NCBI GenBank assembly: GCA_029582155.1
Contig: CM055905.1
Coordinates: 4,329,920-4,393,919 of the forward strand
DNA: 64,000 nt
Reading direction: 5' to 3'
Source: Panopea generosa
Lineage: Eukaryota; Mollusca; Bivalvia; Adapedonta; Hiatellidae
Shown here: positions 35,255-46,235 of the stretch, in pieces
Layout of the letters: each line of letters opens with the position of its first letter
How positions within the stretch are numbered: the stretch's first letter is position 1
Translations under genes and position numbers: made by a program
The notes under the pieces: model-generated
What the model was told of the DNA's origin: nothing
The model's input: only the letters and a program-made list of their open reading frames with translations
Database searches by the model: none

Positions 35255-36766
35255 TGAATTATTGTACTCCGCGTTACATCGTATAGCGGAGTACCTTTGT
35301 CCTGTGCGTTTTTTGTACTCCGTGTTATATCGTATAGCAGAGTGCCTTTGTCCTGGCGTTATTGTAGTCCGCGTTACATCGTATAGCGGAGTACCTTTGT
35401 CGTGGCGTTTTTATACTCCGTGTTATATCGTATAGCAGAGTACCTTTGTCCTGGCGTTATTGTAGTCCGCGTTACATCGTATAGCGGAGTACCTTTGTCC
35501 TGGCGTTATTGTACTCCGCGTTACATCGTATAGCGGAGTACCTTTGTCCTGGCATTATTGTAGTCCGCGTTAAATCGTATAGCGGAGTACCTTTGTCCTG
35601 GCGTTATTGTACTACACGTTACATCGTATAGCGGAATACCTTTGTCCTTGCGTTATTGTACTCCGCGTTACATCGTATAGCGGAGTACATTGTGTTACAT
35701 CGTATAACGGAGTACCTTTGTCCTGGCGTTATTGTACTCCGTGTTACATCGTATAGCGGAGTACATTGTGTTACATCGTATAGCGGAATACCTTTGTCCT
35801 GGCGTTATTGTACTCCGCGTTACATCGTATAGTGGAGTACCTTTGTCCTGGTGTTATTGTACTCTGTGTTACATCATATAGTGGAGTACCTTTGTCCTGG
35901 CGTTATTGTACTCCACTTTACATCGTATAGCGGAGTACCTTTGTCCTGGCGTTATTTTACTCTGCGTTACATTGCATAGCGGAGTTACATCGTATAGCGG
36001 AGTACCTTTGTCCTGGCGTTATTGTACTCCGCGTTACATCGTATAGCGGAGAACCTTTGTCCTGGTGTTATTGTACTCCGCGTTACATCGTATAGCGGAG
36101 TACCTTTGTCTTGGCGTTATTGTACTCCACGTTACATCGTTTAGCAGAGTACCTTTGTCCTGGCGTCATTGTACTCTGCGTTACATCGTATAGCGGAGTA
36201 CCTTTGTCCTGGCATTATTGTACTCTGTGTTACCTCGTATAGCGGAGTACCTTTGTCCTGGCATTATTGTACTCCATGTAACATCGTATAGTGGAGTACC
36301 TTTGTCCTGGCGTATACCTTTGTCCTGGCGTTATTGTACTCCACGTTACATCGTATAGTGGAGTTCCTTTATCCTGGCGTTATTGTAGTCCGCGTTACAT
36401 CGTATAGCGGAATACCTTTGTCCTGGCGTTATTGTACTCCGCGTTACATCGTATAGCGGAGTTACATCGTATAGCGGAGTACCTTTGTCCCGGCGTTATT
36501 GTACTCCGCGTTACATCGTATTGCGGAGTACCTTTGTCCTGGCGTTATTGTAGTCCGCATTACATCGTATAGCGGAGTACCTTTGTCCTGGCGTTATTGT
36601 ACTCCGCGTTACATCGTATAGCGAAGTTACATCGTATAGCGGAGTACCTTTGTCCTGGCGTTATTGTACTCCGCGTTACATCGTATTGCGGAGTACCTTT
36701 GTCCTGGCGTTATTGTACTCCACGTTACATCATATAGCGGAGTACCTTTGTTCTGGCATTATTGTT
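35255..36766 (+). repeat. 49-bp satellite with an internal hairpin, about 30 copies
   Basis: The unit is GTACTCCGCGTTACATCGTA, TAGCGGAGTACCTTTGTCCT, GGCGTTATT. TACTCCGC and GCGGAGTA inside each unit are inverted copies separated by about 13 bases. Some units carry extra 17-29 bp partial copies (near 35690, 35765, 35990 and 36465). Variation is concentrated at CG sites (CCGCG to CCGTG, CCACG or CTGCG). The frame at 35235-35435 is a repeat artefact. Confidence 0.95.
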
Positions 36767-38284
36767 ATACAAAACCTGTTTTGAACGCTTAAGTGATTCG
36801 AGATTAAATATAAATAGAGTTTTTGGCGGTAAGAAATCAGTTCTAGCAATTCACTCTGAGCGACGACATCGGAAAAAAAATTAATGCTCGAAATTACAGA
36901 GAAATATAATTGTTACATGTATTTCATTTACATAGCAATATGAAACATCAATGTGATAAATGTCGTTCATCAAACAAAAGTTAATTAATATTAAATACTG
37001 AATGTGCAGGCGTATTGTTCATAAAATATTTTCAAGAATAAAGCTCGACATTCAGTGGTAAAAGACATTTGATAAACGGGCACAGGTTTCCAGGGTTTAC
37101 CGTCTATGGTTTTTACTGGGCAAGTCGACCACGTTTTGAAAATCTTTTTGATTGTTATTTAAAAATGTGCAATGTATTTCAAAAAGTGTTCTTTAACATA
37201 TGTGTATTATGTTTTTTGCACCTGATTGTATATATGTACATTTGGCTTGTCTAAGTAAACGTATGTCGTCACTCTTTATAAATGCGTCTCGCAAATTGCA
37301 AAAACCGTGTCTGTTTGTTGGATTTTTGTATGGTAAATAGATAGGACATAATACATATATATAGTTCGTTTGTATTTTTGCAAAGAAAATGTCCGTTTAA
37401 GAAGCACTGCTACATTTTGCGAGGGTTGGTTAAATTTTGGTTATTATATGATTATACATAGAGGTCTGATGTATATAGACAATTCACTGTTTCCTAGCTT
37501 GGATGCACCTCTGTCGTCTTGGCGGTTTCTGTCTGCTTTGGCAGTCAGCTTTGTGGCAGTTTTGTATGCCCAGATATGTTTTGATGTTTATATATGTATT
37601 GGTATTTAATGTTTTTCTTCTGGAATTAGATATGTTATTCCCGGCATTTTCAATTAAAATGCCCGTTACAACTTACTTGGTGTTTTGTTATTACATCTTT
37701 ACCATACATGCGACTTCGGTCCATCCTAATCGTTGTCCATCTTTTATTAAATCCGAAGTAACATAATAATATAAAAATAATGAATAAAGAAATAAACATC
37801 CAAACGATACTCTTTTGTAATACTTTGGAAATCTCCGAGGTAGTCCGATTGTTTGAATAACCAATCAAAAACGTTATTCGATTTTCACTAAATAAAAATG
37901 ATTTTTATTTACTGCCAAACTTGTCAATACGTTTGTCTTTCGTCGCATATGATCAAGACTAACAAATAGCCAACTCTATCTAGGGCGAACTTTTAGTATT
38001 TAGAATGAGAAATCAAATCTAAAGCGACCAAATTGCTCGCATCGTTGTGATTAATGAGCTGTATGGGATTTCACTATATCTCCTTACCAGTATTTATGAT
38101 ATCCGCAAATGGGCAGCTTCTGTAAACACATTTATCAACATTTATCTAGACACATGAGCAACCAGTTGGCTATCCGCGGTGACAATGATTTCTGTTTACT
38201 AGTCTGGTTCCATGATCTGCTACCGATAAATCTAAACTATTTAGTGTGAGGCCAGGGAACCAAACTATTCAGCTGCCGGTGTAA
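36767..38284. other. AT-rich spacer, no gene recognised
   Basis: Frames of 60-87 codons (37069-37254, 37370-37609, 37503-37766 and one on the minus strand) are hydrophobic in composition but do not resemble known proteins and overlap each other. No transposon ends were seen. Confidence 0.5.
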
Positions 38285-38290
38285 CGTTGT

Positions 38291-38445
38291 AAACTGACCC
38301 CCGTAGAATAATGACCCCCGGTCATTATTTTATATAGAATAATGACCCCTTTTCTATAAAATACTGACACCCCTTATAAAATAATGACCCCCCCCCCCCC
38401 CGATTTTATCTATAAAATATTGACCCCCCCCACCCCCCACCTAAC
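38291..38445 (+). repeat. AATGACCCCC minisatellite, left arm
   Basis: Units of about 17-25 bases consist of an AT-rich part (TATAGAATAATGA) and a run of 4-15 C. Two long C runs are at 38386-38400 and 38424-38440. Confidence 0.88.
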
Positions 38446-40139
38446 CTATTACTAACATACTCTATATCAATTCAAGTCACTGTCGTGTTTCTATTGCTTA
38501 TATTTGTTGTTGTTGTTGTTTCTGCTGCTGCTGCGTCTACAGCTGACACAACAGCAGTATCACTTAGAGGCCCGGCTAAGAAATAAACATACATCTATTG
38601 AAAAATGAAATTTAAAAGGGTTTTCATTTGAATTATCATTATTGTACTTAAAGAGAAGTATTACAATAATAGAAGATATACCTAAGTCGTTTTAAGGTTA
38701 CTATAGAAATAGAGAGAATCGATATTTAGGCTTGAGGATAATTTGGTTTTGTTTACAAACAGTCTATTATCATATTTTATTAGTCATCTGAAATGATTCT
38801 GGTCATGAAATATTTCACGGAAAGACCCCCTTTTTTATTTCATAAACTTGTTCGGAATTGTCCTAGCAAAATGACTGCGTAAGTCGTTAGTAAATTGAAT
38901 CGTTTTCCGTCGACCAAATCGTTCACTGAAGCTCGTATGGTGCTACTCTAAGATCAAAAGAATCGCGCATTTTTAAAAACATTTAACGCCCATCATAGTG
39001 ACATTTTATGAAATTTCCGATTGACAATACTGACTTATATCAGTCTGTTTCCCTTGTCAAGAGCATCCGAATGTTGTTTTTGAAAAAAATAATCCAGCGA
39101 AAAAAATTAGCCAATTTTACTCCAGATACTTCAATTTTTTATTAATTAATTGTACGAAACAGCCATTTGCTAAACAAAAAATAAATATAAAAGATCTGAA
39201 TCGTACAAAATGAAGGAGAAGTGTCCTTGTATATGAATACCAAATATCAGGGCAATACGATATCTTTACTTTTCGACCATTATCACGTCGACCGACGCCA
39301 AAGAAGACTGGCAAGCCACCTTAATTCACTCTATTCTTCGAAACAACGCATCTTAAAAACTAGCTATCCCGGTTGAGGCCGAACTACGCATCCTTATTAA
39401 ATACTTACCACTTTTGTGAGCCTCGGTGGCGCACTGGTAGCGCGCTTGCTTATTAAAGTGGATAGGTCTCACCAAAGGGATATTGTTTCGCCGTATCAAA
39501 CCTTTGCCAATAGAAACAGATGACCTAATGGAAGGGGGATACATAAAGGAATCCTTTTGCAACTTGGAACCCCTGCAACTTTCAAGATACACGGTAGAAC
39601 ATATTTAGAACATAGATCACGAAACTCCTGCTTTAAAGGTGCATGACATTTTGTTTAGAACATGTTTTAGATCTAAATCTTTTTGTTACCTATAAAAGTT
39701 TCATGCTTCAAGCATTTCAACAGGCTTAAGTTTTATTTTTCCAAGATTTTTCCAAGATTCGGTGAGATAGTACCTTTAACAGCCTCGTAACTTTGTGACA
39801 TCGCATTATATGCAAGGTATAACGTATAATTATGTTACGCATACATGTATATAATTATTAATTTACCTTCTGTACAATGTAGTGTAAGCATTCTGGAACT
39901 TATAGTAATGGTGATTTTGTCCGAAATTTTAGAGGAAACAGCATTTTGTTATTGCATCCTACATGTTGCACTAATTTCGTAATAGCATGGGCTCGCGGGC
40001 TCATTACGAAAAAATGCTATTGACGGTAAAATAGTTCATTTTCTGGAGTGCAAGATTGTAAAAAGGCAATTTTTACGTGGAAAAGCACAATGTTTTATGC
40101 CACCCCTGAAAGTGATGTCAAATACCCTTAACCTTCATA
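38446..40139. other. Interior of the second fold-back element, no gene
   Basis: It contains a (TTG)n/(CTG)n patch near 38505-38535. Near 39417-39460 there is a tRNA-like word, GCCTCGGTGGCGCACTGGTA plus GCGCGC, which resembles a SINE head without a B box. A 9-bp inverted word (TTTCGTAAT and ATTACGAAA) lies near 39976-40013. The minus-strand frame 39353-39592 is not recognisable. Confidence 0.5.
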
Positions 40140-40535
40140 TTATGTCACCTATATGTCACTCATATATACCTCCAAAAATAGGCGAAACGGGTGTGGGGTA
40201 GCCCAGTGGTTTTATTACCTGTGACGCTCCTCGTCGTTAGAAATTATTCAAATTTCAGTATATTGTTGAAGAGACATCCTTCTTTGGATTTTGGGTATTT
40301 TTGTCACTTTTCAGGCGTTTTAAGTAGAAAAAGTCAACAATTATATCAATATAAGGCATAAAATATGCAAATCGGTTGTGGGGAAGTCCCATGTTTTATG
40401 ACCTGTGACGCCCATGACAATAAGATGCTGTTCGAATTTCAGTATAATTTTGAAATATAGGCATTCCCCTGGAGGTTTGGGTGATTTTTGTCACTTTTCA
40501 AGAGCTTTTAAGTAACACGTCTTGAGCAATAAGTA
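40140..40535 (+). repeat. Tandem pair of about 183 bp
   Basis: GTGTGGGGTAGCCCAGTGGT, ACCTGTGACGCTCCTCG, TTCAGTATATTGTTGAAG and TTTTTGTCACTTTTCAGGCG return 183 bases later as GTTGTGGGGAAGTCCCATG, ACCTGTGACGCCC, TTCAGTATAATTTTGAA and TTTTTGTCACTTTTCAAGAG. Confidence 0.85.
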
Positions 40536-40674
40536 TACCCCTTTATAACAGTCAAAGCCATTGCACAATATATTAACTAAGTTTCTGTGACATTACCCGT
40601 CACGACTTATATATAAAGTTGTAATGTGTTTTTAAGGAAACCAGGGAAGCCAGGACCACTTCTTAGAAAAAAAA

Positions 40675-40950
40675 ACAAGGGCTGCAGTCGAATGACAGCC
40701 ATATCTCCCGCCGATGCCATTTGAAAAAAGGGCGATAACTCCAGAACGGGTTGAGCAATTCCAAGATTTTTTTCTTCCTCCACAACTAAGCATTAGAAGT
40801 AGTAATCCCTGAAAGTTTGAATCGATTCCATCCAATAATGAATGAGGAGTTGCGGTCACAAAAATGTTGCACGGAAGCACGCACGGACGCACGCAAGGAC
40901 GGGTGCCATTACCATATTATCCTCCGATGTCTATCGGCAGGGGATAATTA
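40675..40950 (+). repeat. Dispersed repeat with GGGCGATAACTCC and (GGACGCAC)n
   Basis: AAAAAAGGGCGATAACTCCA, a GAAAGTTTGAATCGATTCCA word, then CACGGACGCACGCAAGGACG and ATCGGCAGGGGATAAT at the end. From memory, such a layout is common in interspersed repeats of bivalve genomes; I cannot name the family. The minus-strand frame across it is an artefact. Confidence 0.5.
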
Positions 40951-40971
40951 TGTTGTAAGTGTACCTTAGAT

Positions 40972-41080
40972 GGGTTAGGGTTAGGGTTTTGGTAAGGGGG
41001 TCGTTATTCTATAGGGGGTCACAATTCTGTGTGAGGGTCATTTTTCTACGTGTGGGGGAGTCATTATTTTATATAAGACG
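40972..41080 (-). repeat. AATGACCCCC minisatellite, right arm, with two TTAGGG words
   Basis: The inverted counterpart of 38291-38445. GGGTTAGGGTTAGGG at 40972-40986 contains two metazoan telomere hexamers, which is too few to call an interstitial telomere. Confidence 0.82.
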
Positions 41081-41097
41081 CAATTAAATTGTATACC

Positions 41098-41194
41098 AGT
41101 CATCACGGAGATTGTGGCTGGGCGGTGATTTGAACTCACGACGCGCCTGGATTGATAGCCAGACGTGCTACCGACTGAACTAAGCTGGCCCGCT
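41098..41194 (-). mobile_element. SINE family 3, head only
   Basis: The minus strand reads GCCAGCTTAGTTCAGTCGGT, AGCACGTCTGGCTATCAAT and GTGAGTTCAAATCACCG, then CCACAATCTCCGTGATGA. It matches the first 95 bases of the copy at 43469 and stops. Its end touches the right arm of the fold-back element. Confidence 0.82.
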
Positions 41195-41319
41195 GCCAAT
41201 AAAGGAATCGTTATAATTGCAAGAAGTATTCGTAGTGCTTTAACAAAAAACTAATTTTCGTATGTTTCTACATGGGATACGAATGTCTCTATACAACAAC
41301 CATTAGCTTAACGTTTGTG

Positions 41320-41490
41320 TTCGGTCCTCCCCAACGGCTAAGTGTGGTGTCCTCGAGCAAGACACTTATCCGCATAAAAAATATGCTTATACTGGTTCTA
41401 CACAGGATGACTTCGAGCGTGATTATTGTGTTAAAGTTGTAAGAACTTGTTTCACAATCGATGTAATATAAATAAGTTTAAAACATTTAA
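41320..41490 (+). mobile_element. SINE family 2, body and tail
   Basis: AAGTGTGGTGTCCTCGAGCA, AGACACTTATCCGCATAAA, ACTTCGAGCGTGATTATTG and TTTCACAATCGATGTAATA match the copies at 12416 and 50318. The tRNA-like head is weak or absent. Confidence 0.8.
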
Positions 41491-41699
41491 CACTAATACC
41501 ACAACTGTGAAACTGTAAAATCTTTCAACCCTTTACTTATCACAAATACCAACAGCAAACACATCATTTTATTACAAGTCTTCCTACAACAATTTCTGTT
41601 ATAAGGAATACATATTAACACATGTTATATAGCGGAATCTACTTCTGAACGGACAGGCGAACGTACGCGGGAAACACAGATTGTGAACCATATACAGTT

Positions 41700-41730
41700 C
41701 GACACGCACGCACGCACACACGCACACGCA

Positions 41731-41777
<47 letters not shown>
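41700..41777. repeat. (CA)n/(TA)n microsatellite
   Basis: CACG and CA repeats pass into about eight TA dinucleotides. Confidence 0.96.
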
Positions 41778-42916
41778 CATCTAAATTCAGTTAGAAAGTA
41801 CAGAACTTTATTTGAACCAATACACTAAACAAATGTAACGTGCACCGAGCGGATAATGCACACTGATTTAATTAAATGTAATATATTAGAATTTTCCTTG
41901 GGCTACTTGCCGTTTGATTGAAGATAAATGGTGAAATATTTTTTCTCAAGCTACTTTGCTTCATGGTTGGATGACAAATGATTGAACAAATGATTCGTGT
42001 TTAAAAAGAATAATTACGTACAATTAACTTATACATATAAAACCAAATTATAAAAGGTTTCGAACTAACGTTTCGCATAAAAACTAAACACTATGTGCAA
42101 ACAAATACCAAGGACTCTGCTTTAAATAAATAAAACTAGTCCTGCAGCACTCCAAACTCGAAACTCCGAGCTGCACCAAAGTCTCAGACTTACGTCTCAA
42201 ACACTTGCCCAGGACTGTGTTTTAAATAAATAAAACCAGTCCTGCAGTAATGTTTCAAACCTGTCCCAACACCTGTCTGAAACAAACAATGGCACCCAAC
42301 AGACTACGACCCGGAGCACTGTTCACAAATTTCACAGGGTTGGTTCTGCAACTCTGAGTTCAAAACTGCACTTCTGATAATCCCTCATTCACTTGTGACA
42401 CTCGGTCCAAAGTCCCAGTCTGTAAATACCAAATAATAATTAACAAATTAATTAAGCAACGTCTTCTTACTGCTCCTTCTCCGTTGAGACTGACCCAAAA
42501 TACAGGCGATCGGCTGCTTATAATAGCATAAGTTACATGACCTAGTCACATGACTTCAATCGGGCAACCTTCGTTGTTCGACCACTTAATGCTGTTCAAG
42601 GTCATGCGATTCCATTGAATTAGCATCCTTAATCAAATACAATGAGCGTCTGCCTGACAATGTATTAACTACGTTATCTGTACGTTTATTAATGTAACTT
42701 AATAAACAATAAGGAATACTTAGACTATTCACATATATTAAGTTTTCAACCAACAGAAAAGTATAACGGCGTAACAAAATACACCGATGGTATGGATTTC
42801 TATATGTACAAGGCGTTTTTCGTCAAACAAATATGTTTAATGTCATTTGCATTAGTCAGTGTTTCATTAAAATGTATCTACGCATAAAAGCTGACTTTGT
42901 ACATGTGGTCAGTTTT
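41778..42916. other. No gene; one 38-bp direct repeat
   Basis: AGGACTCTGCTTTAAATAAA-TAAAACTAGTCCTGCAG at 42111-42146 recurs as AGGACTGTGTTTTAAATAAA and so on at 42211-42246, 100 bases apart. Each copy can fold on itself (AGGACT with AGTCCT). The surrounding DNA is CAAAC-rich and has no frame of note. The minus-strand frame 42586-42777 is not recognisable. Confidence 0.6.
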
Positions 42917-43324
42917 TTATAAGTACGATAAAGAAGTGTGACGGGGGAAGAGCAAGGTCGGTTGACCCAGTAAACCAGGTTCAAACTCCCCCGCAGCGGC
43001 TACTGACCGTTCCATTTCAATACTATCTTGGGGATGTTCCGTAAATAATGTGATTGGTATTGTTACTAGAGTACTATAAAAGTCAGTGAATGTTTGAGGC
43101 TCAGCAGTCACATTATTTACGGAACATCCTTGCAAAACTGAAACATTGTTGAAAGTTACTCTAAACAACATACAATACGACAAGGCACGGCACGGCACGG
43201 CACGGCACGCCGTTGCACTCTTGCCAAAAATATACTCATAACCATTTAGGTCATGTGGGTTCACCAAAGTGATATCACCTTCAAACCGTAGGCGTACGGC
43301 GCCTAGCAAATAACCCCTCACCAC
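42917..43324 (-). CDS. 135-codon frame, doubtful, overlaps repeats
   Basis: It starts at an ATG (43324) with MVRGYLLGAVRLRFEGDITL, then NPHDLNGYEYIFGKS, a stretch made by a GGCAC pentamer repeat (ACRAVPCRA), and a C-terminal half that lies inside the palindromic MITE at 43032-43129. I do not recognise the protein. The first 30 codons form one arm of a hairpin at 43290-43410. Overlap with three repeat structures makes a real gene unlikely. The piece from about codon 12 to 38 is the only part free of repeats. Confidence 0.12.
   Translation of the reverse strand: MVRGYLLGAVRLRFEGDITLVNPHDLNGYEYIFGKSATACRAVPCRALSYCMLFRVTFNNVSVLQGCSVNNVTAEPQTFTDFYSTLVTIPITLFTEHPQDSIEMERSVAAAGEFEPGLLGQPTLLFPRHTSLSYL
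43032..43129. mobile_element. 98-bp MITE with perfect 22-bp inverted ends
   Basis: The left arm GGATGTTCCGTAAATAATG plus TGA (43032-43053) is the exact reverse complement of 43108-43129. The 54-bp loop is unique. A three-base TTG may flank both sides. Perfect arms point to a recent insertion or to conversion between the arms. Confidence 0.9.
43183..43210. repeat. (GGCAC)n pentamer repeat
   Basis: Five to six GGCAC units in a row. Confidence 0.95.
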
Positions 43325-43410
43325 ACACCCCTCTTACTCTTGGGTGAGTTTTTTTGTTGTTTTATTTTATTTTTTTGTGGGGAGGGGGTATTTGCTAGGT
43401 GCCGTACCCC
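43290..43410. repeat. Hairpin with about 40-bp arms
   Basis: GTACGGCGCCTAGCAAATAA-CCCCTC on the left pairs with GGGGGTATTTGCTAGGTGCC-GTAC on the right (43383-43408). Few mismatches and a T-rich loop of about 40 bases. It is probably a small MITE or an inverted duplication. Confidence 0.87.
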
Positions 43411-43468
43411 TGTGCACCCAACACTTAACATAGTAAACACTCTAACATATGCGTTTGACTATTGAATC

Positions 43469-43758
43469 CGAGCTCGATTAGCTCAGTCGGTAGCGCGTCT
43501 GGATATCAATCCAGGGGTCGTGAGTTCGAATCCCCGCTCGGCCACAGTTTCCGTGATGATTGATTTATGATATTGTTTCTCATTATCATTCGTCTCTCAC
43601 CGCTGATTCAAGTGATAAAGTTATCAGTTACTTGCGGAGATGGGGTGTGCTCGAGTACTGGTTAACCTTCCAGGATCCCAGGAAACAGTGGTTAGATTAA
43701 CTGATCGTCTGTTATCCCTTGATGGCATAAAATGACGCTTAATATTTAATCAATCAAT
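43469..43758 (+). mobile_element. SINE family 3 (tRNA-derived), full length
   Basis: The head GAGCTCGATTAGCTCAGTCG-GTAGCGCG and the B box GTGAGTTCGAATCCCCG are close to a true tRNA. The body CACAGTTTCCGTGATGATTG, GGGTGTGCTCGAGTACTGG and GATCCCAGGAAAC is shared with 46236-46521. The tail is TGGCATAAAATGACGCTTAA. The shared body shows that it is a SINE and not a functional tRNA gene. Confidence 0.92.
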
Positions 43759-44122
43759 TGATTATTGAAAGGTGTTGCAGTTTATGTCCCGCTGTCGGCC
43801 CAAAAGTATATATATTAAAACATCAGTTCAGTTCTGAAAATGTAATAAACAACAACAGTATGGCTTTCCACTTGAGAATAATTCAAGAACTTTTGAACTA
43901 ACTAAACAATTGCAACATTATTTAGTTGCCTGTCTGGTTCTTTGTTTCAACAACATCAAAGAACGTCTGGTTTACATTTCAATGATTGCAAACCAGTCCA
44001 TTAACCAAAGAGCTTTTCTTAATTTATGTCTTATCGATTTGATAAAACGGCATCGAGTACCTTTCTACGCATTTACGACCGTTATGATTTACAGAATACA
44101 ACGAAGCTATAATACAAATATA

Positions 44123-44296
44123 CAGTCATACCTGTGTAAGCGGCCATCCCTATTAAGCAGCCATTTATCTTAAGCAACCATATTTGCTATTTCTCATGTC
44201 TATGCTTTCAGAACAAATTAACCTGTGTTAAGCATCGACTTTAAAATGCCACTTTTTCTCCTTCCCTTGGCTTGCTGCTTAAGACAGGTTTGACTG
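44123..44296. mobile_element. 174-bp MITE flanked by TA (Tc1/mariner type)
   Basis: The left end CAGTCATACCTGTGTAAGCGG and the right end, read in reverse, CAGTCAAACCTGTCTTAAGC are inverted copies. Each is bordered by TA, the target duplication of Tc1/mariner-type elements. The interior has no coding frame, so it depends on a transposase made elsewhere. Confidence 0.85.
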
Positions 44297-46235
44297 TAAA
44301 TTAAAGCTATACTAAAGAATAAAGAAGCGCTGGGTAAATTCAGAGCCACATTATCCCACTATTATAATAGCTATTTACAGTTTTAGCATATGTATTTAAA
44401 GGTATCTCATTAATGTTTTTTTTTTCAATATGGTAGTTATTATCATTGACAAAATCATACATGAAATACCTTTACATACATATCCTGAAACTGTATATAT
44501 CGCTCACAATACCTTGGTTATGTGACTCTGAAATTCCATATAAGTGTAAAGTTAATCAGAATATATACTTTAAGTACCAGTACTATTAAATTTGTTAATA
44601 TTTCACGTTCTTTATTAACTTTTTAATATCGCCCCAAGGGTAATCAAAACTCTTGTGAAGGTACCATTTAATGGTTTTAACATTTACATATGGCCATGTG
44701 AAACTAATAAACTTAAAATACGTGACTGTGTGTCAGTCGTCAATAATTAATTCCCTTACTTTATCGCTCTCTGGATAACTTAGTTGTTTTGATGTTGTCA
44801 GTATGTAGCTACAAAAAAGAAATAGAGCTGATATATCAATTGCGAACTTGTAAAAATGACATGATGAATTGCTGTGCGTTGTTTATCAATAAAGAGAATC
44901 AGTAAATATACATTCCGAAACACAATATAAATAGGAGAACAGTAGGCCTAATGGGTACAGTCAGCGTCTTTAGAAAATATTTTTATTTCATATTGGCTGT
45001 ATTTTCATACAATCTCTCTTTCATATATGTATTTGAAGCATTCCCATCGGTTAACCCCAATTAGTTTTAAGACTTATTTTTCGATAAAACACCTTGAGCC
45101 GGACTACTTTAACGTGTCTATTATGTATTCCTGCGCTTTTGATATGCAGTGAATAGTTGTTTTTTTACAATATATTTAACTTGAGGGGCATCTGAAAATA
45201 ACAGAAACTATTTTTGTCGTAATGATAGGAATGATATGGATTAAATTCATATTCGATATTCTTTACATATGCATACAAACAGAAAACATAACCATAATCC
45301 TATAATAAAAAAAGTAAAGATCTTAGTTTTTTTATATATACGTACATATATACTGTGACCTGTAAATTCCAAAAAAAATAATGGATCTAAAAAAATGTAA
45401 ACTATCACAAGGTCGTAAAAGTGATTGTTTAAACAACTAAATTTGAAAGTTACCCGTTATTTTAACGGCATACTAGCTCCATTAATGGGTCAAAATATTT
45501 TATAAATAGATAATTCATGCATTTTTTAGGCATGCCACCACCATTGGAAACAAGAAATGCATAAACGCGGTTATGAATAAGCCTTGTTTCTTTTTCTATA
45601 AAAATGGAATTTACTTATTCTTATGCTTATTTTTTTAAGTTGAATGGCATTATGGATGTATTTGAACATGTTGAAAACATTGTCATGTTTGAATTGTGAA
45701 TTTAGGAAAACGCAATGATGCTTGGAAAATAGGGTAGGAATACATGATTTCGAAAGTCTACTTTCACTTTGTCAACAGTGTATACAATTAACAGAGAAAA
45801 AATATATTCAACATATTTTGGTACTGCAGAAGTTGACAAACAATAAAATGTAAGTTTCACTTTTTTCATCCGGGTCCTTCAACATTTTTATTTACTATAG
45901 AATAAAGAACAAAATCAATAGTGGGCTTACACCTTTAAATATAAATGTAACTTGTATATTAATAGTATCCATGAAATACAAACATTAACATACCAAATCA
46001 GTTGAATAAAATTCGGCTTTTACAAAAACACCATTCATGCAGAGAGCCATATGCTAATTGCACGTCCGACGTGTCTGTTAATTGTTTGACTTCCTTCTAT
46101 AAATCCTGATGAAAATATTTCCTATTAAACTCACGTTTATTCAAGAAATTATGTATTTAAGTCCTTGGTTTATATTGGAAATTTAACTTGTCAGTGGTAA
46201 TTATCTTATGAACGCTGCTCGTGATGTTATTCTGA
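44297..46235. other. AT-rich stretch, no gene recognised
   Basis: Nearly two kilobases of AT-rich DNA with no long frame, no tandem structure and no clear inverted ends. I see nothing to annotate. Confidence 0.6.

Larger units (their letters stand above)
38285..41090. mobile_element. Second fold-back element, 2.8 kb, arms of AATGACCCCC repeats
   Basis: The left arm (38291-38445) has repeated AGAATAATGACCCCC and ATAAAATA-TGACCCC. The right arm (40972-41080) has GGGGGTCGTTATTCTATAG, AGGGGGTCACAATTCTG and GGAGTCATTATTTTATATA, the reverse complement of the left. Inner borders also match in reverse (ACCTAACCTATTAC left, GATGGGTTAGGGT right). There is no transposase. The interior has a SINE-like head, a 183-bp tandem pair and a dispersed repeat. 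Confidence 0.72.

Noticed and set aside
37069-37766. Hydrophobic frames as small membrane proteins
   Set aside because: T-rich DNA gives hydrophobic translations by default. The frames overlap, and none has a convincing start or a related sequence here.
40972-40986. Interstitial telomere
   Set aside because: There are only two full TTAGGG words, inside a G-run-rich repeat arm.
43469-43545. Functional tRNA gene
   Set aside because: The tRNA-like head continues into a SINE body and tail shared with 46236-46521, and similar heads occur on truncated copies. The same applies to the heads at 23326, 24490-24574, 25706 and 41098.
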